A stretch of DNA of 52,757 nucleotides from Pseudoalteromonas ostreae (GTDB taxonomy: Bacteria; Pseudomonadota; Gammaproteobacteria; Enterobacterales; Alteromonadaceae). The notes beneath the pieces are model-generated. The model had not been told where the DNA came from. It did not search any database and was given only the letters and a program-made list of their open reading frames with translations. Position 1 is the stretch's first letter. Every line of letters starts with the position of its first letter. The stretch covers positions 1-52,757 of the forward strand of contig NZ_JAGPYN010000030.1 of NCBI RefSeq assembly GCF_018069805.1, written 5' to 3'. Shown here one piece after another: positions 7,980-17,122 of this stretch. The translations under genes and the position numbers were made by a program.

Positions 7980-8939
7980 TCACAAAATACTCGCCGCATC
8001 AAGTAATTTACTTCCTGCCTTTGAGGTAATTGCATAATTAAAACCAGGTTGAATACAATAAGATCCATATTCACCAGATTTACTCAAGGCTAGAAAACCA
8101 ACTTGAAACTGTTTATAATCACCCAGCTTATGGGCAATTCGCTCAACTGCGCCCTTACACGCTTGCGTAGGTGTCATACCTTGGCGCATCATTTCGACCA
8201 CTAAATGACAGCCTACCGTTTTTATCATCAACTCGCCCATGCCCGTTGCCGTTGCAGCACCGACTTCATTATCAACGTACAAACCGGCACCTATAATGGG
8301 CGAATCCCCTACTCTGCCTGACATTTTAAAGGCCGCGCCGCTAGTGGTACACGCCCCAGATAAATCGCCATTACTATCCAATGCTAACATGCCAATTGTG
8401 TCGTGATTTTCAATATTGATCACGGGCGCATATTTTGATTCCACCAGCCAATCTTGCCAGGCCTTTTTAGCTTGCGGGGTTAATAAGTTTTCTTCTAAAA
8501 ACCCTTGTGATTTAGCAAATTGCAGCGCACCTTCGCCCACCAGCATCACATGAGGGGTGGTATCCATCACCAATCTGGCAACTGAAATTGGGTGTTTAAT
8601 ATTCTGAAGATAGGCCACTGCGCCACAGTTTTGATTTTCATCCATAATGCAGGCATCGAGAGTAACAGTCCCTTCTCTATCTGGATAACCACCATAGCCA
8701 ACTGTCATCACATTTGGGTCTGCTTCAGGAATTCGCACACCAGCTTCCACAGCGTCAATGGCTTTACCATCCTCTGCAAGCACTTGCCATGCGGCCTTAT
8801 TAGCCGCTATACCATGTTGCCATGTAGAGACGACGATAGGTTTATCCACTTTACTTTTAGCTACTGTCTTAAATGGTATTAATGCAACAGCACTTGAAAT
8901 AGCTGATAACTTTAAAAAGTCACGTCTGTTAGTGATCAT
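7980..8939 (-). CDS. Glycosylasparaginase (GlcNAc-Asn amidohydrolase), Tat-exported
   Basis: A 319-residue Ntn hydrolase of the N4-(beta-N-acetylglucosaminyl)-L-asparaginase family. It cuts the amide joining GlcNAc to asparagine, the last step in breaking down N-linked glycoproteins. Autoproteolysis is expected between D180 and T181 (motif NHDTIGM), making T181 the nucleophile. Substrate-site motifs GRVGDSP (208-214) and ATGMGE (231-236) are present. The N-terminus has a twin-arginine signal, NRRDFLK at 4-10, then a hydrophobic stretch, so the enzyme should fold in the cytosol and act in the periplasm. It lies downstream of the GH99 gene on the same strand, 94 nt away, probably in the same operon. 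Confidence 0.9.
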   Translation of the reverse strand: MITNRRDFLKLSAISSAVALIPFKTVAKSKVDKPIVVSTWQHGIAANKAAWQVLAEDGKAIDAVEAGVRIPEADPNVMTVGYGGYPDREGTVTLDACIMDENQNCGAVAYLQNIKHPISVARLVMDTTPHVMLVGEGALQFAKSQGFLEENLLTPQAKKAWQDWLVESKYAPVINIENHDTIGMLALDSNGDLSGACTTSGAAFKMSGRVGDSPIIGAGLYVDNEVGAATATGMGELMIKTVGCHLVVEMMRQGMTPTQACKGAVERIAHKLGDYKQFQVGFLALSKSGEYGSYCIQPGFNYAITSKAGSKLLDAASIL

Positions 8940-9033
8940 TATTGTTCCTTAATAAATTTGCGAACATCGGCTGTAAATCAAAAGCAAGCGATTCAATTTA
9001 ACCACCACTTGCATACAGGGTTGGTGTATCTGT

Positions 9034-10173
9034 TTAATCTTTAACTGAACGTATATTTAAAGACTGTTGAAAACGCTCACTCCAATAATGAGTTCGTTTT
9101 AAATAGTAATCAGCAGCTAAAGGGCTGTAATCAAGGTACTTATAGTCACCCACTTGCTTCTCAATCGCAGGCTCGATCTGAGTCCCTTCGTGCCATTCAT
9201 TAAATGAGGTCACTCCGATAAAGGTTGGAGCCACTGCAATTGCTTTTTTAAACATCGTGTCGTAATACTTTCCAGATTCGCGTGCCCTGAAGTTTTTTTT
9301 GTTCCACGGACGAATTCTATCGTCAGCATACCCAGGACCGACACTTGGAATAAATAGTTTATTATGTTGCTTTGCCCACTTAGCTAGGTATGGCCAGTTT
9401 TTAGTGGTACTGCCATAAACAAATCCATCAACAGCAAAGTAGCTATAAAAGCCATCCATACCACTGTTTAAAAAGAATGACTCTTCACCTTTATCAACCC
9501 ACAGCCCTATAAAGTTAGCATCATACGTTTTACCTCTGACTGTTAATTCGCCTTTTGGTAGCAACACTTTCTGCCATTCACTGATTGGCATTTTGTATGA
9601 GTCATAAACATAATATAATGGCTTGCCTTGGTAATGATATAAAGCGGGGTGTTGGCCAAAACGCTGATCTAGCTGTTTTACTACTTGTAAAAATTCAGCC
9701 GCACTGTGATAGATAGGTTCAATATGGAAGTTAACTTTAAGGCCAATTTTAGCGGCTTTATCCATAAAAACGGGCACTGAACTGCTACCAAAATCGCTAT
9801 CGCCCCACCAGCTTAATATAATTACGCTAACTCCTGCTTGTTTCATCATCGCTAAATGGGTATCCATAAGTGCTTCGTCGTTTGCACTGTAAGTACCTAA
9901 TTTAGGGTAGAAATTAGCACCAATGTCATCGCCACCAGGGTAGCCTTTACGCCCCACAATAGGTTGATCACCGTAAGGTAATACCTGATGATCCCAGTGC
10001 GCCCATTGACCATCAACTTTTAAGTTGCCATACCAACTGTAATAAAAAATATGCAGCCCACGCTGTTGAGATCCGGCTGCAGATCCAGCAGACACATAAA
10101 AACTGCATAATAAAAGGCTTATTAAAATGGCCGAGCACCTATTTAATCGCGAAAGTTTATTCTTAAACAACAT
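9034..10173 (-). CDS. GH99 endo-alpha-mannosidase/mannanase-type glycoside hydrolase
   Basis: A 379-residue enzyme of glycoside hydrolase family 99, which cleaves inside alpha-mannose-containing glycans (endo-alpha-1,2-mannosidase or endo-alpha-1,2-mannanase). The family blocks FYYSWYGN (43-50) and HWDH (59-62) are present. The catalytic pair is in SFNEWHEGTQIEP, E326 and E329, the E-x-x-E spacing known for the family. I start at ATG 10173, which gives a classical signal peptide; a frame from 10242 adds unrelated residues. The mature enzyme is periplasmic or surface-exposed. It lies between the discoidin lipoprotein and glycosylasparaginase genes. The exact linkage cut cannot be read from sequence. 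Confidence 0.88.
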   Translation of the reverse strand: MLFKNKLSRLNRCSAILISLLLCSFYVSAGSAAGSQQRGLHIFYYSWYGNLKVDGQWAHWDHQVLPYGDQPIVGRKGYPGGDDIGANFYPKLGTYSANDEALMDTHLAMMKQAGVSVIILSWWGDSDFGSSSVPVFMDKAAKIGLKVNFHIEPIYHSAAEFLQVVKQLDQRFGQHPALYHYQGKPLYYVYDSYKMPISEWQKVLLPKGELTVRGKTYDANFIGLWVDKGEESFFLNSGMDGFYSYFAVDGFVYGSTTKNWPYLAKWAKQHNKLFIPSVGPGYADDRIRPWNKKNFRARESGKYYDTMFKKAIAVAPTFIGVTSFNEWHEGTQIEPAIEKQVGDYKYLDYSPLAADYYLKRTHYWSERFQQSLNIRSVKD

Positions 10174-10248
10174 ATTATTTACCGTTTCACCTAAAAATAG
10201 GTAGCTTGAAGCGCTATTTAGCACCCACAAGCTACCAAACAATCAAAA

Positions 10249-13032
10249 CTAAAATGGTTGCAGTGGGCCTATTAGTTCAAGTTCAGAAACGTGAACTTGC
10301 TGAGCATCACCATTGTTAGCACTAATACTTAAGCGATATAAGCTAAACGCAAAGCCATTGCCTATTGTAAAGAGGCGTCGTTGGTTTAATTGTTCAAATT
10401 CCTCGTCTTTAAAGCTCGCTATTTCTAGCCATGTTTTACCACCATCATTTGAGCCTTGTAAGGTGAAGTTTTTCGGATCTTTGTTGTTACTATCACTGCC
10501 ATTCGTGATTGAGATATTAGTAACAATCTGTGCTTGAGGTAATGCAACATCAAGCCACACGGGCATGGCCTCAGCGGCTGTCGTCCATACCGTCGCTATA
10601 TCATCATCTGTGGCATTATTTTCTACCACTCCCTCTTGCTCACCAGCACCTGCAAGGACTGATGACGCAGTTGCAGAATGATCAACTGAAGCAACCTGAG
10701 GACCTATTAGCTCGATCTCTGCTATTTGCATCAGCGTATCGTCGCCACGGTTTTTAGTTATATTGAAGCGATAAAAACTAAAACCTAAATCGTTACTAAA
10801 AGTGAAAACACGACGCTGAAAACGCTGCTCAAAGTTCTCACCTAACCAAGCACCAAGTGTGATCCAATTTTCACCGTCATTTGACGCTGCTAAGTTAAAG
10901 TTTTGCGGATCACGTGAATCAGCATCATTTGCACTTGTTAATGCCAACTTATTAACTGCTGTCGTATTACTGAACTGTACCATTGCCCAAGATGGATTCT
11001 CGGCGCTTGGTGCACCAGACCAATCATTATGATCCAACCATTTGCTATCAACATTACCATCGAACGCTTTAACACCCGCCTCACCATCACCAATCTGATT
11101 ACGAACGGTAATTATTGCATCGGCTGATAACGCATGATTTAAATCTGCCACTTTAGGTCCTACCAAGGCAATCTCAGCAATTTTGACCCCAGCGCCTGCA
11201 GATGTTTTAGTTATGCTCAAACGATAGCTAGAAAATGCCAGTGTATTATTGGTCGCAAACGATAACCTTTCACCACGACGTTCAAATGTTTCATCTGAAT
11301 AATCAGCTAAATGAACCCATGTTTGCCCATTATCATTACTTGCAGTAAGTGAAAATGTAGCGGGATCACCCTCTGCGTTTTGAGCATCTGAGATCAGTAC
11401 TAACTTATCAACGGCAGCGGCTTGAGCGAGCGTAGCTGTAATTGTTACTGGTACTTCAGTTGAAGGCACATCTGAATTCCAACTTGTGTCATCATTATTA
11501 TCAAATGCCTGTGCATAACTGTCACCTGCACTTGCCGATATTACGACACTATCAATTGGTTCAGCATGATCAATACTTGCATTTATGGGCCCCACAAAAG
11601 CAATCTCTGATAACTGCATTAAACCATCATCACCTCTATTTTTAGTGATATTTAAACGATACGAGTAAAACTCTAAGCCGTTGTCAAAACGAAATTCACG
11701 TCGCTGAAAGCGTTCATCAAAGTTCTCACCGATGAACTTCCCCAAGGTTAGCCAGTTTTCACCATCGACTGACCCTTGAATATTAAAGTTTTGCGGGTCT
11801 CGAGACTCAGCATCGTTAGCACTTGTAATGAAGACACTATTTACAGCGTGTTTTTCAGCAAAATCAACTTGGAGCCAAGATGGATCTTGCTCACTTGGTG
11901 CACTAGTCCAATCATTATGATCAAGCCACTTGGTATTAGGGTCACCGTCGAATGCTTTACTTTCAGCTTCGTTGTCACTTATACGATTACGCGCTGTGAT
12001 CGTTGCTGTAGCAAGATTTTCGGCATTGGTAATTTCTTTAACAGGACCACTAGATGCGGCACTTTCAAGAAAAGGTAGCGCAACATCAATGACATCCTCA
12101 GCTGATAGCGCTAATTTATCTAGGTAAGGAAAACCAGCAATGGTGTTTAACATACGCTCACGTAATGGCTGTAAAGCCACAACATCGCCGTCACTAGCTA
12201 AGTTAATCGCACTAATGAGTTCGTTAATAACACCCGCGACAGTTTCATCTTTATTAAGACTTGCAAATACTGCGTTAGCTAAAGAAAGTTTAATAATATT
12301 AATGTCGGCCAATTGGTCAATACAATTACCTTCACTATCGCAATCTTGGTCTACTACAAAATTATCGTAGCTTTCGGCACTGATCAATTGGGTTTTAAAT
12401 ACATTGGCTTTACTGTCGATCCCCAGTGCTTTTAGTACTAAACGCGAGTTATCCGATAAAGCTAATTCATATAACTCACGCACAGCAACATTTAAACCAT
12501 TGGCAATACCTTGCTCAACTAAATGAGTGGCGGTTGTAGTTAAAGCATTTACTTGAAAATTAGCGTCTGCTACGCCATCACTTGTAGATGCGAAAGGCAC
12601 ATCAACATATGTTAAAGTCGCTAACTGCAGATCAGCAATCTCAGTGCCACTGATCTGTTCACCGATTAGGTGTTGAGCACAGCTGGGCGCATCACAGATC
12701 ATCGTTGAGTTAGCATCCGCATTAACAGTCATCTTAAACATACCGTTAATACCAAAGCCTTGTTGACTTTCTATGCTCAGATTTACCATACCAGCAGCAT
12801 CGGTTTGACTATTAGACGTCACCTTAATATCTGAGCCATTCATTTGCTTTACAGTGACCGTTGCGAAACCTAATGTCCCTTTCACTGCACTACCGGCAAT
12901 ATCAGCAGAGGTAATATCAATTTTTGCTGGGATATCAGTCGGATCCGGATCATCAGCTCCACCACACCCTGATAGGCCGATCATTGCTACCAGCATAATG
13001 CTAGATATTTTACTAAGTTTGGGCTTATTCAT
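10249..13032 (-). CDS. Surface lipoprotein with four F5/8 type C (discoidin/CBM32-like) modules
   Basis: A 927-residue lipoprotein with lipobox L-S-G-C, acylated C23. After an N-terminal region of about 330 residues, four discoidin-like beta-sandwich modules follow at about 335-482, 488-625, 630-778 and 783-925. Each shows the pattern A-F-D-x-x-x-x-T/S-x-W, D-P-x-x-F, Y-R-L/F and E-I/L-x-L-I/V-G-P. Modules 1 and 3 are very similar (both contain TKWLDHNDW/SKWLDHNDW). I infer a surface glycan-binding protein working with the TonB receptor directly upstream (53 nt away), a role like that of SusD. No catalytic domain is recognised. AGAGGAATAAAC precedes the ATG. Confidence 0.82.
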   Translation of the reverse strand: MNKPKLSKISSIMLVAMIGLSGCGGADDPDPTDIPAKIDITSADIAGSAVKGTLGFATVTVKQMNGSDIKVTSNSQTDAAGMVNLSIESQQGFGINGMFKMTVNADANSTMICDAPSCAQHLIGEQISGTEIADLQLATLTYVDVPFASTSDGVADANFQVNALTTTATHLVEQGIANGLNVAVRELYELALSDNSRLVLKALGIDSKANVFKTQLISAESYDNFVVDQDCDSEGNCIDQLADINIIKLSLANAVFASLNKDETVAGVINELISAINLASDGDVVALQPLRERMLNTIAGFPYLDKLALSAEDVIDVALPFLESAASSGPVKEITNAENLATATITARNRISDNEAESKAFDGDPNTKWLDHNDWTSAPSEQDPSWLQVDFAEKHAVNSVFITSANDAESRDPQNFNIQGSVDGENWLTLGKFIGENFDERFQRREFRFDNGLEFYSYRLNITKNRGDDGLMQLSEIAFVGPINASIDHAEPIDSVVISASAGDSYAQAFDNNDDTSWNSDVPSTEVPVTITATLAQAAAVDKLVLISDAQNAEGDPATFSLTASNDNGQTWVHLADYSDETFERRGERLSFATNNTLAFSSYRLSITKTSAGAGVKIAEIALVGPKVADLNHALSADAIITVRNQIGDGEAGVKAFDGNVDSKWLDHNDWSGAPSAENPSWAMVQFSNTTAVNKLALTSANDADSRDPQNFNLAASNDGENWITLGAWLGENFEQRFQRRVFTFSNDLGFSFYRFNITKNRGDDTLMQIAEIELIGPQVASVDHSATASSVLAGAGEQEGVVENNATDDDIATVWTTAAEAMPVWLDVALPQAQIVTNISITNGSDSNNKDPKNFTLQGSNDGGKTWLEIASFKDEEFEQLNQRRLFTIGNGFAFSLYRLSISANNGDAQQVHVSELELIGPLQPF

Positions 13033-13084
13033 GTTTATTCCTCTATACGATTCTTGGTTATTTGTTCCGTCTCACCTTGCGCTA

Positions 13085-15982
13085 TTAAAAGCGGTAAGTT
13101 GCACCTGCGTAAAAACGACGACCACTGTATGCATTTTGAATAAAGCGGTTTTTAGTATCATCACCTAGATGCATGTAAGTATCTGACTGAGTGAGGTTAA
13201 TAACGGAAGCAGATAACACGAGAGCATCAGTCAAGTTATAACTTGCATTGACGTCTACCTGATCATAGGCTTCATTGTAATAGTTCATTTCCCATGAGGC
13301 GTTGTAGCCTTGAACCGTTGGACCGCGCTTATTGTATGAGGCGCGAACACTGAATAAGTCATCTTCATAAAATACCGATAAATTCATTTGGTATTTAGAA
13401 CTGCCGATCAAAGGTGACTCTCCCACCTTTTCGCCATCAAGCTCTACATTGGCTTGATTAGTGTTATTGCGGGTATAATTAGCATAAAGACCAAAGCCAT
13501 TATCAAAGAAGTGTTGGATAAAAAATTCAGCCCCTTCAGAAGAAGCATTCGTCCCATTAGCAACAGTACTAAAATCCCTAACTGCAAAATTGTCGCCACT
13601 GACATTTACTTGCTCATCACCTGCGTTGGGTAAATTAAATGAAATGTCCGGTGCACTGCGGGTAACATCAATTATTAAAGGCACAACAAAGTTATCAACA
13701 TCTTTTTTAAATAGCGCAATACCAAAGCCAGAGCCAGCTCCGTAGTAGTATTCTAAAGACATATCAAATTGGGTTGACTCAAATGGCGCTAGCTGGTTAT
13801 TACCACCGGATCCCGTCCACCCTTCGCCATCAATAATTGCATCAAAATTGTCTGCCGATGAGCGATCCGTTGAGTATTCATTCGACGTGTACGTTAAAGT
13901 CTGAAACTGGCCTAAATCATCATAACCAGGACGCGCCATGGTTTGTGATGCTGCTCCACGAAGTACCCAGTTGTCATCGATATCCCAGACTATATTAAAG
14001 CTGGGCAGTATCTTCGTTTCTGTACTCTCTTTTTCAATAAAAACAAAATCTTCTACACGTTGTTGGTCGATTGGTAATTCATTGCCATTGTCGTCTTTCC
14101 AATCTAATCGGTAGGTGATTTTATCTGATGATCCGGTGGTCGTTTTGGTGCGCACTACGCGTACACCCAAATTACCCCGTACTTGTGAAAAACGATAATC
14201 AGCTTGCATATAAGCCGCTGTAATTTCTTCTTCAACACTATAAACGTAGTTAGGCTCAATACGCGTATAATGAACAAAGTTTTCATTCAAATGATCTTGG
14301 TATTTATGCCAGTTTACAGCTGGGAATAAGTTCGTATTAATAACATCAGATAAGTTACCTAATGAATCTGAATAAATTAAATCTGCAATATCCGGTATGC
14401 CGCCATTTTTAGAATAATCATCGTCCAAATCAATGGTGCCTTCAGCTTCACCTTTTGCTATATCAAAATCTTGGGAGAGATAAAAGCTGTTGCGAGTATC
14501 GCGATGAATTTTACCTTTGCGATATTTCGCACCAAAATGCAACGTTTCAATTACGCCATAATCCACAAAATAGTCAAAATCAATCTGTCCGTAATCTTCT
14601 TCTTGAGTACCGGTCACAAAACTTGAATCGGTGGCTGTTACGTCAGGATCGCCACCAATGCCTGCAGCCAAGTTACTGATCATACTTGGATCCATATAAG
14701 TGGTCATGCGCCCATCAGAAAAATCGTACCCATAGTAAAGCGAGGATTCATTTGCATAATAAGCGGCACGATACTTTTGGGAAGGGCCACCTTCCGCTTC
14801 AGTATGACCCAGCACTACTTTAACGTTGTAATTATCACCTTCGTATTTAGCATAAAAATCATATGTATCAGAGCTGGACTCTTCAATCGTATATTCACCA
14901 TTAATACGTGGGATAGAAGAAACAGCCTGAGTGCCAGATGCACCAACAGAGTAGTCTATACCTGTAACAAACTGAGACTCTTCATCAACACGGACATCGG
15001 TCCAGAAATTATCGTTATTGTTCCATTCTGGGTATTCTAATTGATTTAAAATTGAATCTTGGCCCAATTTAAAATTAAAATAATTAAAGCCAAGCTCTAA
15101 GTTACTGGTTGGTCGCCATTGAGTAGTAAACTGGATCCCAGTTCGATTTCGCTCTTCATTTAAGACTTCCTGAACCATACTTTGTGCAGCGTAACCTTGT
15201 GCCCCGCCTTCAACCATTTGATTATCTTTCATTTCAGAATAAAAATAATTTTTATTCATGATATTAATACGCGAGCTTTGTGAGCGATTAGTGCGGTCTT
15301 GTTTTGTATAACCCACTAAAACCCCAAAGTCTTCATCATCATTCTTCCATGAATAAATACCACTAAACTGAGGTTCGTACTTATCGGTGATATCAGAATT
15401 ACTGGTTTCAAAATTAATGATCCCAGAATTTTTATCCATATCAAGAGGCTTGCGGCTATACAACAAAACCGTACCGCCAATTCCGCCCTCATCAAGGCGA
15501 GCTTCTGAAGATTTATATACTTCAACGCGTTGGATCATCGTTGCAGGTAATAATGCGTATGAAAATGAACGCGATGGTTCACCGGGGGACGAAGCTATAA
15601 AGTTGCCATTTAATTGGGTGAAGGTTAAGTCCGATGATAAACCACGAATACTTACGGAAGCCCCCTCACCGCCATTCCGTTGTATAATTACCCCAGGCAC
15701 ACGCTGCAATGAGTCTGCCACATTCTTATCTGGGAACTTACCAATATCTTCTGCGGTAATGGCGTCAACGGTTGCGTTAGACAACCGCTTAATCGCTAAG
15801 TTTTCAGCTGCCGAGGCGCGAATGCCCCTAACTTCAATTACTTCTAGGTCGTTTTCTGGTGCTTTTTGTTCTTCTTGTGCGTATACGCCATGACAGTTTG
15901 CCATCAACGCTAGCAGCAGCGCAGATTTCTTAAACCGCCGTGCAAGATCCGCCGATTCACGACTGTTCTTATTATTGGTCAT
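13085..15982 (-). CDS. TonB-dependent outer-membrane receptor (glycan type), paralogue
   Basis: A 965-residue TonB receptor of the same class as the one at 4887-7688. The signal peptide ends near G-V-Y-A, followed by EVIEVRGIRAS, the plug motif IGKFPDKNVADSLQRV, RNGGEGASVSIRG, and a barrel ending ...GATYRF. The plug is nearly identical to the paralogue while the barrel differs, so the two probably import related but different ligands. The start is supported by GGAG 6 nt before the ATG. It is the first gene of the operon that continues through the discoidin lipoprotein, GH99 and glycosylasparaginase, driven by the promoter at 16107-16171. Confidence 0.92.
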   Translation of the reverse strand: MTNNKNSRESADLARRFKKSALLLALMANCHGVYAQEEQKAPENDLEVIEVRGIRASAAENLAIKRLSNATVDAITAEDIGKFPDKNVADSLQRVPGVIIQRNGGEGASVSIRGLSSDLTFTQLNGNFIASSPGEPSRSFSYALLPATMIQRVEVYKSSEARLDEGGIGGTVLLYSRKPLDMDKNSGIINFETSNSDITDKYEPQFSGIYSWKNDDEDFGVLVGYTKQDRTNRSQSSRINIMNKNYFYSEMKDNQMVEGGAQGYAAQSMVQEVLNEERNRTGIQFTTQWRPTSNLELGFNYFNFKLGQDSILNQLEYPEWNNNDNFWTDVRVDEESQFVTGIDYSVGASGTQAVSSIPRINGEYTIEESSSDTYDFYAKYEGDNYNVKVVLGHTEAEGGPSQKYRAAYYANESSLYYGYDFSDGRMTTYMDPSMISNLAAGIGGDPDVTATDSSFVTGTQEEDYGQIDFDYFVDYGVIETLHFGAKYRKGKIHRDTRNSFYLSQDFDIAKGEAEGTIDLDDDYSKNGGIPDIADLIYSDSLGNLSDVINTNLFPAVNWHKYQDHLNENFVHYTRIEPNYVYSVEEEITAAYMQADYRFSQVRGNLGVRVVRTKTTTGSSDKITYRLDWKDDNGNELPIDQQRVEDFVFIEKESTETKILPSFNIVWDIDDNWVLRGAASQTMARPGYDDLGQFQTLTYTSNEYSTDRSSADNFDAIIDGEGWTGSGGNNQLAPFESTQFDMSLEYYYGAGSGFGIALFKKDVDNFVVPLIIDVTRSAPDISFNLPNAGDEQVNVSGDNFAVRDFSTVANGTNASSEGAEFFIQHFFDNGFGLYANYTRNNTNQANVELDGEKVGESPLIGSSKYQMNLSVFYEDDLFSVRASYNKRGPTVQGYNASWEMNYYNEAYDQVDVNASYNLTDALVLSASVINLTQSDTYMHLGDDTKNRFIQNAYSGRRFYAGATYRF

Positions 15983-16381
15983 GTTTATCTCCAGTATTAT
16001 TGTGTGTGGTTAGTTGTGTTAAAGCACTTTAAAACCCATGATAATCCCTGTGGGTAAACCTTAAGGCATTTCGAACTGGGTTAATAGCTTGTTAAACTGC
16101 TTTTCAAGAATAGGGTTCTGTCGAAGAAAGTGATAATAGAAATTCGGTTGCCGCTAGGACAAAATCGGCGTTAAGGTTAAAAAAAGATCCAATCGGTGCT
16201 GAGCTAGTTTATAGTCATCAACTTAAATTAATGGCATATAAAAACACTTTGCATATTCATTAAAAAGTAAAAAATAAAAATAAGCAACTGATTTATAACA
16301 AAGTTATATTTATTCTAATAGTATCAACCATTATTAAATATTTTATTATTAACAATATCGCTAGTATTTTGGAACGAAACA
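15983..16381. other. Divergent control region, TonB receptor 2 / cutC
   Basis: About 400 nt between the leftward receptor operon and rightward cutC. It contains promoter/activator site B (16107-16171). An extra AATCGGTG at 16191-16198 resembles one half-site but is at the wrong spacing (28 bp) and lacks the partner. The cutC-proximal 150 nt are very AT-rich, and I could not fix a single convincing promoter there. Confidence 0.5.
16107..16171 (-). promoter_or_regulatory. Activator site plus promoter B (TonB receptor 2 operon)
   Basis: Read toward the receptor: ACGCCGATTTT (16171-16161), 12 nt, ACCGAA (16148-16143), 4 nt, TATTATC, with TTATCA (16136-16131), 18 nt, TATTCT (16112-16107). Layout and spacings are identical to sites A and C. 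The receptor ATG is 124 nt beyond the -10, almost the same as at site A. The site may also influence the divergent cutC-kinase pair. Confidence 0.75.
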
Positions 16382-17122
16382 ATGCGTAAAAATTTAGAAG
16401 TCTGTTTAAACGCCGATGATCATATTCAGTTAGCTGATAATGTAAAAACCGCATTTACAGCTGGCGCCGCTAGAATTGAGCTTTGCAATACAATGCAACT
16501 TGAAGGTCTCACTCCTAGTGCAACAGCAATGACTATCGCAGCTCATGCAATGCCCTCAGAAGGCGAGTTGCTTATCATGATACGACCTGTTGCGAATCAA
16601 TTTATTGTTGATGCAACAATACTGAAGCAAATGCTTACACAAATAGCACACGCGGCGCACGCAGGTGCTACCGGTGTTGTATTTGGTGCGCTAAACGCCA
16701 ATGGCGTTGATGTCGCAGCTACCACAGCGCTCATTGCCTGTGCACATAAATATAATTTAGCAACGACATTTCATCGCGCCTTTGATTGTATAGAAGACAG
16801 CGAAAAGGCAATTGGTCTATTAACTGAACTGGGCATTGATCGTATCCTCACAAACGGCACTAAATGGACTGATGATAAAGACGTTATGCAAGGTCTTAAT
16901 CATTTACAAACAATCATTAGCCACGCCAATGATCATATAGAAATTGTTATTGGTGGTGGCGTAACCACTGATAATGCAAGTACACTTTGGCAACTTGCCA
17001 ACAATAATTTAGTGTCACTACATGCCTACTCTGGTGTACACAACAAGGATGGCTGGGTGGATCCGTTATTAATTAACGCAATTTTAAATCAACGAACTAA
17101 CGAGCAAGCTAAAAATGACTAA
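16382..17122 (+). CDS. cutC: CutC family TIM-barrel protein
   Basis: A 246-residue cytoplasmic protein of the CutC family. Family blocks are LEVCLNADD near the start, AARIELCN, EGLTPSATA, IMIRP, GATGVVFGALNANG, TFHRAFD and DRILTNG. CutC was named for copper tolerance in E. coli, but its biochemical activity is not established. Here it is coupled to a GlcNAc-type kinase (8-nt overlap) inside a glycan locus, and no copper gene is nearby. A role in sugar or amino-sugar metabolism therefore seems more likely (inference). The conserved Cys in IELCN could bind metal or act in catalysis. Confidence 0.88.
   Translation: MRKNLEVCLNADDHIQLADNVKTAFTAGAARIELCNTMQLEGLTPSATAMTIAAHAMPSEGELLIMIRPVANQFIVDATILKQMLTQIAHAAHAGATGVVFGALNANGVDVAATTALIACAHKYNLATTFHRAFDCIEDSEKAIGLLTELGIDRILTNGTKWTDDKDVMQGLNHLQTIISHANDHIEIVIGGGVTTDNASTLWQLANNNLVSLHAYSGVHNKDGWVDPLLINAILNQRTNEQAKND

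Noticed and set aside
8592..8952. Two plus-strand frames over the glycosylasparaginase gene
   Set aside because: They are antisense to a clear Ntn-hydrolase gene with intact active-site motifs, and have no ribosome sites.
16191..16198. AATCGGTG as a fourth activator site for cutC
   Set aside because: It resembles only one half-site, its spacing to the next TCGG is 28 bp, and no TATTATC or 18-nt promoter layout follows.
16382..17122. cutC as a copper-tolerance gene
   Set aside because: The family name is kept, but no metal gene is near and the gene is coupled to a sugar kinase, so copper function is not asserted.
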